Shown: one piece after another, positions 1 through 6,389 of the stretch
How the letters are laid out: every line of letters starts with the position of its first letter
How positions within the stretch are numbered: the first letter of the stretch is position 1
Assembly: GCA_905221605.1 (NCBI GenBank)
Contig: CAJNDS010001333.1
Span: forward strand, 1 to 22,924
Length of the DNA stretch: 22,924 bases
Direction: 5' to 3'
Origin: Symbiodinium natans
Lineage: Eukaryota > Sar > Dinophyceae > Suessiales > Symbiodiniaceae
The notes under the pieces: generated by a model
What the model saw: the letters and a program-made list of their open reading frames with translations, nothing else
What the model was told of the DNA's origin: nothing
Databases searched by the model: none
Made by a program: the position numbers and the translations under genes

Positions 1-34
1 GTTTAGGGTTTAGGGTTTAGGGTTTAGGGTTAGA
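1..34 (+). repeat. TTTAGGG array at window edge
   Basis: Four to five units; the array may extend beyond the window. Confidence 0.9.
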
Positions 35-137
35 AAGGTTACTGTGCAACCTCCTGTTGAGTTGCTGGGTACCAAGAAGATTTTCAATAGGCCCCAGAAC
101 CCGACGCGAAAACCCCAAACCCTGAACCCTGAACAAG

Positions 138-210
138 GTCAACTTCGCGGTGACGTTGAATGACGACAACAAGCCACAAGCGCCTGGCGGCCCTGATCTC
201 TCCCAGAGGG
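138..210 (+). CDS. Exon-like island, vaguely cold-shock-domain-like
   Basis: After AACAAG, the frame VNFAVTLNDDNKPQAPGGPD resembles the end of a cold-shock domain (V-F-V--N---KPQA pattern). The resemblance is from memory of the pattern only. A preceding stretch (about 35-110) is also open. Poly-G follows at 209-222. Confidence 0.3.
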
Positions 211-665
211 GGGGGGGGGGGGGTTAGCGTTTGTGCTGGGGCGTCCGGGTTTAGGGTTTCGGGTTTCGGGTTTGGGGCATTTCTCCCAGTTGGGGGTGGG
301 GGCGGGTGGGGGGGGGAGAGTCCCTTGAGGTTTCCTTTTGCAAACGCTCAACCTCAGTAGGGTGGACATTGGTGAGTGTATACTTGTCGGGAAACCAGAA
401 TTGAAAAGCCCCTGCGAAATTAAACCCTAAACCCTAGACCGTAAACCCTAAACCCCGGGAGGAGAACAGTGGATCACCAAAAAACACGATCCCAATATCT
501 GCACCCCCTGTAGCACCCCCTGTAGTGGCACCACGATGCACTTCCGGAACACCCAGAAACTCCAAAACCCAACAGAGTGAGTTGCCTCTTTCCCGAACAA
601 AGCCCAGCCAACCCTCAACCCTCAACCCTAAACCCTAAACCCCCCTTCAAGGTTTGACCTTCAAG

Positions 666-1180
666 AAAGCAGCACGCCGAGCCGTGGCCACGGCGACATC
701 TTGTGCACAAAGCTTCGGGTTTAGGGTTTAGGACTCAGGGCCTAAGGGATTTTAGGGTTTAGGGGTTTAGGGTTTAAGGGTGCTTATTTAGGGCTCAAAG
801 GCAACAAATCTCAGTGACATGTGCATAGTCTGCTGTGGACGTGCTCCAAAGTAATTACTTGCGAACTGGAAGTCCTGCAAACCCAAAACCCTCTCAAAAA
901 GGAAACACGCCGAGGCGTGCCCAGCGTGGGCGGAATGGGCATGGGAATGCGCCTCGGCTGGGGCCAGTTGGCCGCCACTTCAGGGCTTTCGGAATCCTGG
1001 GCCCCAAGCCCCAGACCTTACACCCTGAGTCCTGAACTCTCTGTCTATGCACCCCAAGCACCCCTAAACCCTAAACCGTAAACCCCCGGAACCCTGAACC
1101 GGCAGAGCTGTGCCTCAGCAACCTCAGCAGGCTCCCCAACCCAAAGCCCATCTGTGCCAGGTTGAGGAGGGAGTCGGGGT
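666..1180 (+). CDS. Three exon-like islands between telomere-type arrays
   Basis: Islands: 666-717 (KKAARRAVATATSCAQS), about 918-1000 (RGVPSVGGMGMGMRLGWGQL then AATSGLSES) and about 1099-1180 (PAELCLSNLSRLPNPKPICA). Each is GC-rich unique sequence bordered by heptamer arrays. I could not join them by the repeat rule. Confidence 0.25.
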
Positions 1181-1183
1181 CTA

Positions 1184-1252
1184 GGGTCTAGGGTCTAGGG
1201 TCTAGGGTTTAGGGTTTAGGGTTTAGGGTTTAGGGTTTAAGTTTTGAGTTTA
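1184..1252 (+). repeat. TCTAGGG then TTTAGGG array
   Basis: About four TCTAGGG variant units are followed by five TTTAGGG units. Confidence 0.9.
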
Positions 1253-1283
1253 GGGTGGTGGAGCAAGTACCCAGAGAAATGGG

Positions 1284-1376
1284 AGGATCTAAAAAGTAGA
1301 GCCCCCAAATAGTACCATCTGCTGCTATCTACCGGGCATTTTTTTTGAACCCTTAAACGATCTACTTTTTGGATCC
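1284..1376. mobile_element. Family 3 inverted-repeat element
   Basis: GGATCTAAAAAGTAGA at the left and TCTACTTTTTGGATCC at the right form the inverted ends. The interior has GCCCCCAAATAGTACC. Confidence 0.75.
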
Positions 1377-1571
1377 TTTTAAGGGTCCGGGCAGGAGGAG
1401 AATGAGCTGCGAAAGGCCACCCCCAAAAAGCACCCCCATATCCACAATTGAAAAATCCTTTGGCCTCGTTATAAGGATCTCATACCCCCTCCGTTATAAA
1501 GACCCTAGAATTCGAAACCTCCGTTATAAGGATTTCATAGCCTCTTTGCTTCCCTTGCTCAGGACCCTGTA

Positions 1572-1680
1572 CCCAAAGAGCCCAATATTGCTTAATTAAG
1601 GAATATTCCTTGAATCATATAGGGATCCTTAATATGATTTAAGGTATATTCCTTAACTAAGCAATATTGGGCTCTTTGGG
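1572..1680. mobile_element. MITE family 1 copy A (complete, TA flanks)
   Basis: A near-perfect 109-bp palindrome: CCCAAAGAGCCCAATATTGC at the left is matched by its inverse at the right, with TTAATTAAGGAATAT arms and a GGATCCTTAATATGATT centre. TA is duplicated at 1570-1571 and 1681-1682. There is no coding capacity, so it is a non-autonomous element. The TA duplication and short TIRs suggest mobilisation by a Tc1/mariner-type transposase (inference). Confidence 0.85.
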
Positions 1681-1800
1681 TAACTCCGAAAGCCACGAGG
1701 AGGTGAACCCCCCAAAAGCTCCAAAAGCCAGAGCCCCCAACCCCCCCAAACGCCCCAAAGCCCAAAACGTTCCCCCTACCCCCGAGTCGATGCAAGGGCC

Positions 1801-1920
1801 GTAAACCCTCAGCCCTGAGCCGTAAACGCCGTAAACCCTAAGCCGTAAACCCTAAACCCTCAGCCCTAAGCCCTAAACCCTAAAACCCCTACCCTTACCC
1901 TAAACCCTAAACCCTAAACG
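1801..1920 (-). repeat. Degenerate CCCTAAA array
   Basis: Mixed CCGTAAA, CCCTCAG and CCCTAAA units. Confidence 0.8.
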
Positions 1921-2033
1921 CCCCGCCGGAAGGCCCCGAAAGAGTCAAGGCCCAACATGGAGAGTATTGGGCTGGGCGTTGGCATGGCGGCAGGGATTCC
2001 CGGAGTCCGTGGCCTCTCCTTTCTTGCTGCCTA

Positions 2034-2125
2034 GGGTTTAGGGTTTAGGGTTTAGGGTTCAGGGTTCAGGGTTTAGGGTTCAGGGTTCAGGGTTCCAGGA
2101 ATTAGAGGGTTTAGGGTTTAGCGTC
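2034..2125 (+). repeat. TTTAGGG/TTCAGGG mixed array
   Basis: Both variants are interleaved. Confidence 0.85.
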
Positions 2126-2238
2126 TCTCTGTCCGGGTGTGGGCGTGTGGCTTTTTTTTGGGCGGGGGAGTCGGTTAGGGCATGTAGCTTGCAGGGTTTA
2201 TGTGCACATACGCGATGTATAGATGTAGTATGTGTGCA

Positions 2239-2242
2239 TATG

Positions 2243-2278
<36 letters not shown>

Positions 2279-2450
2279 TGTATGTATGTATGTATGTATG
2301 TATGTATGTATGTATGTATGTATGTATGTATGTATGTATGTATGTATGTATGTACATGTATGTGTACATGTACATGTCTATGTATATTTATATCTATATT
2401 TATATTTTTATTTATATTTATATTTATATTTATATTTATAGTTATATATG
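2239..2450. repeat. TATG tetranucleotide tract then TTTATA tract
   Basis: About 26 TATG units (2250-2353) are followed by TATTTA-type repeats. The long open frames here, in several phases on both strands, are artefacts. Confidence 0.95.
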
Positions 2451-2604
2451 TATGTGTGCACGTATGCTTCATTGTTAGCTTAAGTGTTCCTTCTGTTAGC
2501 ACCAAATCCGAGTTTGCGTTGCTCACGTGTTGCATTGCGGTTTTCTTCTGGAGGCGAAGCCCGGAACCCGGAGTCGCTTTGTTCATCTTCTGCCACAAGC
2601 TACC

Positions 2605-2690
2605 CTGAACCCTAAAGCCTAAACCCCAAACCCCAAACCCTAAACCCTAAACTCTAAACCCCAAACCCTAAACCCTAAACCCTAAACCCC
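2605..2690 (-). repeat. CCCTAAA/CCCCAAA array
   Basis: Mixed units on the opposite strand. Confidence 0.85.
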
Positions 2691-2847
2691 AGCTCTTGAC
2701 ATGGCCCTGTGGAGCTTCTAGGAGACTACAGTGACAATTCAGGAGGCCAAGGAAGCACGACGTTTTGCCCCTTCTCAGTTCCCATGCCTTGAGAATGCTA
2801 GACTGAATGGGACCCTGACATTGGGTCCAAAGTTCGGAAGAGTTGGG

Positions 2848-3195
2848 GGGTTTAGGGTTTAGGGTTTAGGGGTTTACGGGTTTAGGGTTTAGGGTTTAGG
2901 AGTTTAGGGTTTAGGGTTTAGGGGCCCCAAAGTCCGTTGCTCAAAAGGGTTTAGGGGCTCAACGTTTGCTCGTTGATCGGCCGGGGTCTTCTCGCGGAAG
3001 GGCGCAGCTTCAGCGGCATTGCGACACACTATTGGTGATCTGAGCCGAAGCACAAAGTCCCAAGCGCTTAGGATGGAGGGTTTAGGGTTTAGGGTTTAGG
3101 GTTTAAAGCTTAGGGTTTGGGGTTTAGGGTTTAGGGTTCAGGGTTTGCGGTTTGGGGTTCAGGGTTTGCGGTTTGGGGTTTAGGGTTTAGGGCTC
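2848..3195 (+). repeat. Broken TTTAGGG arrays with unique insert
   Basis: Arrays at 2848-2925 and 3078-3193 are separated by unique sequence (2926-3077) in which no frame is convincing. Confidence 0.85.
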
Positions 3196-3202
3196 CCTTT
3201 TG

Positions 3203-3413
3203 CTGAGGACTTGGCTATCGGCCCCATGGCCGGGATGCCTGGTTCGGTCCTCAGCTCACGCTGCCCGACACGTCACATGCACGTGGTGGAATTTTGCCGT
3301 TCATGAACACGGAGACATGGCGAAGAATGGACTCTTTGGGTCTGGGACAGCCTAAGCAGGCATGGAGAGCTTATATGGGCCAACCTAACTTAGATGCCTT
3401 ATATGGCCTTTTC
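3203..3413 (+). CDS. Exon-like open stretch
   Basis: After TGCTGAG, the frame GYRPHGRDAWFGPQLTLPDT then ARGGILPFMNTETWRRMDSL and AWRAYMGQPNLDAL is open for about 68 codons. It carries on into Cys/Phe-rich low-complexity sequence. Product unknown. Confidence 0.35.
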
Positions 3414-3483
3414 TGTTGTTGCTGCTTTGTTCTGTTTTCTTTCGTGGTGTTACTACGACTTGCTTTCGAGCCCCCCAAGCAGA

Positions 3484-3720
3484 AGGAATCAATAATCATA
3501 ATAATCATAATAATAATATAGTAATATGATAATTATAACAGTAAGCATAGTTTATGATGATTAAGATTGTTATTATTAATATCAAAGTAATAATCAGAAG
3601 AAGAAGAAGAACAGAATAACATTTAAACAAAGCAATCGTCCCGTATGTATATACATATATATATATATGTATATGTACGTATATGTATATGTGTGTATAG
3701 ATAGATATAAAGGAAGAATA
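3484..3720. repeat. ATA/AAG/TA-rich microsatellites
   Basis: Imperfect ATAATC, AAGAAG and TATATG runs; no gene is seen. Confidence 0.85.
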
Positions 3721-3842
3721 TTTGTGTTTTTTGGGTGGTCCTTCAGCGACTGGTAGGTACTCGGGGGCTTAAGAGGATGATACTTAGGAATGTCTTTTTT
3801 CGTAGAGAGCTTCAAAAGGAACCAACCGGGAAGGAGGCCGGG

Positions 3843-3868
3843 AGGGGGGGGGGGGGGGGGGGAGGGGG

Positions 3869-3903
<35 letters not shown>

Positions 3904-3928
3904 GGGGGCGGGGGGGGGGGGGGGGGGG
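3843..3928 (+). repeat. Poly-G tract with duplicated interruption
   Basis: Almost pure G for 86 bp, with the interruption GGAGGGGGCGGG occurring twice about 40 bp apart. Confidence 0.9.
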
Positions 3929-4112
3929 CGTGTTGTAGGCTACTCCATCTCAAACAACGTTTTCTGAGCAGGTAAGCTTGATATGTTGCGGCAGGGCAGG
4001 ATCCACCCTTTCAAAACCCAAAGCCTTCCCGGAAAACTGAGCCACAGTCCTAAACCCTGAGCCCTAAACCCCACGCGACTTTCAGTCAATTAGGCGGGTG
4101 TATACATTCGTA

Positions 4113-4195
4113 ATTAACAATAAATACATATATATATTTATACATATATATATATGTATATGCATATGTATATATATATATATGTACATGCATTA
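4113..4195. repeat. TA/TATG-rich microsatellite
   Basis: Low-complexity TA repeats; a similar short tract lies at 4341-4384. Confidence 0.85.
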
Positions 4196-4482
4196 ATCTC
4201 GATACTGCACTTTTCAGGAAGAATTTATTCATGGTGGAGGGGGGGGGGGGGTTCTCAAGCCTTATCAAGGCAGGCCCGCTTTGTGGGACTACCCTGGACC
4301 CCTAAGGTTGTTCCCTTGGGTTTGGGGACAATCACTTTTTATGTGTATATATATATATATGTGACCCGTACATATGTATATATACCCCCCCCAAAAGGAA
4401 GAATCTGTGTTTTTTGGGGTGTCTCGAGCAAATGGTAGGTTATTGGGGCTTCAAGGACAACCAACCCAGCACCCCTGCTTGA

Positions 4483-4830
4483 ACGCAATGTCCGTGGGAA
4501 GAACTTGCCGGTTGGGTGTCTGATATCTACGAAAGATATTCTGGATTAGTATTCATACTCCCAGATTCAGTCGCAATACTCACGACCCTACACACTTTGG
4601 GAAGCTCCTCGGCCTTGGATGATTTGGGGGAATTCAGGAGAACCGAATTGTCCGTTCGACCTTCAAGCGAAAACGCATTCCTTTACGGTCCGCTTGAGTT
4701 CAAGCGCTTCTTTTATGAGCTATGGCTAGGGAATAGGCTGAGGAAGAACTGGTACTTGCAAGACATCCGTTTCGCCTCCTGTGCTATGTCTTCCTGTGCT
4801 CACGACTCACCAGCTGAGTTGGTATGTTGA
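4483..4830 (+). CDS. Open stretch of about 115 codons, unknown product
   Basis: Between stops at 4480 and 4828 the frame reads CPWEELAGWVSDIYERYSGL then VFILPDSVAILTTLHTLGSS and, later, FFYELWLGNRLRKNWYLQDI. Tryptophan and aromatic content are natural for protein. It begins just after the dispersed GTTTTTTGGGGTG repeat. There is no ATG near the start. 4831-5040 holds no clear gene. Confidence 0.4.
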   Translation, partial: TQCPWEELAGWVSDIYERYSGLVFILPDSVAILTTLHTLGSSSALDDLGEFRRTELSVRPSSENAFLYGPLEFKRFFYELWLGNRLRKNWYLQDIRFASCAMSSCAHDSPAELVC

Positions 4831-5040
4831 ACATACGGGGCACTATGCCCTTATAATGGGTGCTTCGTGCGACCATCCCGTCAGTGAGAGACGCGTTATA
4901 GACGTGGCCTAAGCCCCGATCCTTCCACACCTCTGAGTTTCGACATGCGCTTCCACCGCGACATACAGCCTCGTGGAGGGTACTAGGAGATGAGGCTGTT
5001 AGTCCCAAGAGTAGATGAACAAGCCCTGAACCCCAAACTC

Positions 5041-5414
5041 TAACCCGCTCCTTGCAAGTTTCAGCCTGAAATCACCAAGCCAAATGGCCACTCCCACAGT
5101 GGCACCCCAGCCCAGCGCCTTTTGCACTTACCTTGACGCCCGCTCGGGCCACGAGAGCCAGCCATGGTGCCCATGAACGAGGTTTTTGTTGTTCTGTCCT
5201 CCTGCGATGTGGCTTGGCAACGCTGAGGGATTTTGCTACGGGTTTTTCTTAGCAGTGCATGCAGCAGTTCTTCGAGGCATAGGGCGACGTTCTTGGGTGG
5301 TTTTTACTCATGGGATCTGCTCATGGCGGACAAGGACCGTCGTCTAGCTAGCGACCTGATGCTTCGATGGAAGTCGGAGCTTTGCATTCCTGCATGCATC
5401 CTTGCATGGGGCTC
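5041..5414 (+). other. Unique sequence, weak coding signs
   Basis: A short ATG frame at 5082-5174 (MATPTVAPQPSAFCTYLDAR) and a frame at 5311-5370 (MADKDRRLASDLMLRWKS) are visible, but neither has supporting junctions. The opposite strand shows GTCAAG|GTAAGTG near 5135, a textbook donor after a short ATG exon. No call is made. Confidence 0.2.
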
Positions 5415-5535
5415 AAGTATACTACTACCACGACAACGACGACTACAACTACAACTACAACTACAACAACTACTACTACTACTTACTACTACTCCTACTA
5501 CTACTACTGCTACTACTACTACTACGACGACTACT

Positions 5536-5596
<61 letters not shown>

Positions 5597-5880
5597 AGAC
5601 GACGACGACGACGCGACGACGACGACGACTACTACTACTTACTACTACTAACTACTTACTACTACTACTACTACTACTACTGCTACTGCTACTGCTACTG
5701 CTACTGCTACTGCTACTGCTACTGCTACTGCTACTGCTACTGCTACTGCTACTGCTACTGCTACTGCTACTGCTACTGCTACTGCTACTGCTACTGCTAC
5801 TGCTACTGCTGCTACTTATACTTACCACTGCCACTGCCACCGCTACCAGCACTACCACCACTACCACTACCGCTACTTTT
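5415..5880. repeat. Compound trinucleotide/hexanucleotide microsatellite
   Basis: Blocks of TAC/CTA, then ACG (about 5522-5630), then CTA and a uniform TGCTAC hexamer block (about 5680-5812), ending in CCACTG/ACCACT units. Open frames here on both strands are low-complexity artefacts. It lies immediately 5' of the UBA exon. Confidence 0.9.
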
Positions 5881-5915
5881 ACCTTTTTTCCCGGGGCAGC
5901 GTGAGTGTTTCCAAC

Positions 5916-6389
5916 ATGGAGGAGTTAGTAGCGATGGGATTTCCTGCAGCTTTGGCGAAGCAGGCGCTCTTGCTGTGCCAGAATAGCGTGGAGGCTGCGG
6001 CGGACATGCTCCTTTCAAACCCACCTCCGCTACCAGCAGAGTCAGTGGAAGCAGAAGGGGCGACGTCAGCGTTGGCGGAGCCGCTGGCGGAGCTGTTGGC
6101 CATGGGCTTTGACGAGATGAGAGCCAGAGGTGCTTTGTCAATCCATGGTTCCCTGGAAGCTGCTGCTGAGGCACTCTTGCTCGAGCAGGACGGTGCCGTG
6201 GCTGCGGATGCAAGTTCGTCGCAACGAAACCAGTCTTCGGCTACTCCGCCAGTGGCCGTGGAATCCGTGGAAGACCCGCCCCCTTTGGCAGCTGACACGA
6301 CCGACCACGAGCCACCGCGCAAGCGCGCGCGGCGCTCTCGGCACTCCGAAATCCAGGGAAGCGAGGGAAGGAACGAGCATGGAGTGTCA
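5916..6389 (+). CDS. UBA gene exon 1 (both UBA domains and basic patch)
   Basis: This exon encodes residues 1-158: UBA1, a Pro/Glu-rich linker, UBA2, then an acidic/Ser-rich stretch and the PPRKRARR patch. It ends in phase 0 at TCA before GTGACT. The codons are GC-rich, unlike the A/T-rich sequence that starts immediately after the donor, which supports the boundary. The unspliced frame would run on into a translation of AT-rich intron to about 6491. Confidence 0.85.

Noticed and set aside
2080-2608. Frames of 150-170 codons with HTYI or YVCM repeats
   Set aside because: They are products of the TATG tetranucleotide tract, open on both strands at once.
5125-5180. Opposite-strand ATG exon followed by GTAAGT
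   Set aside because: The donor match is good and the ATG context is reasonable, but the exon is only about 16 codons and no second exon was found on that strand.
5402-5986. Open frames with long Leu, Arg, Asp, Thr or Ser runs
   Set aside because: They translate a trinucleotide microsatellite in several phases and on both strands; no natural protein sequence is present.
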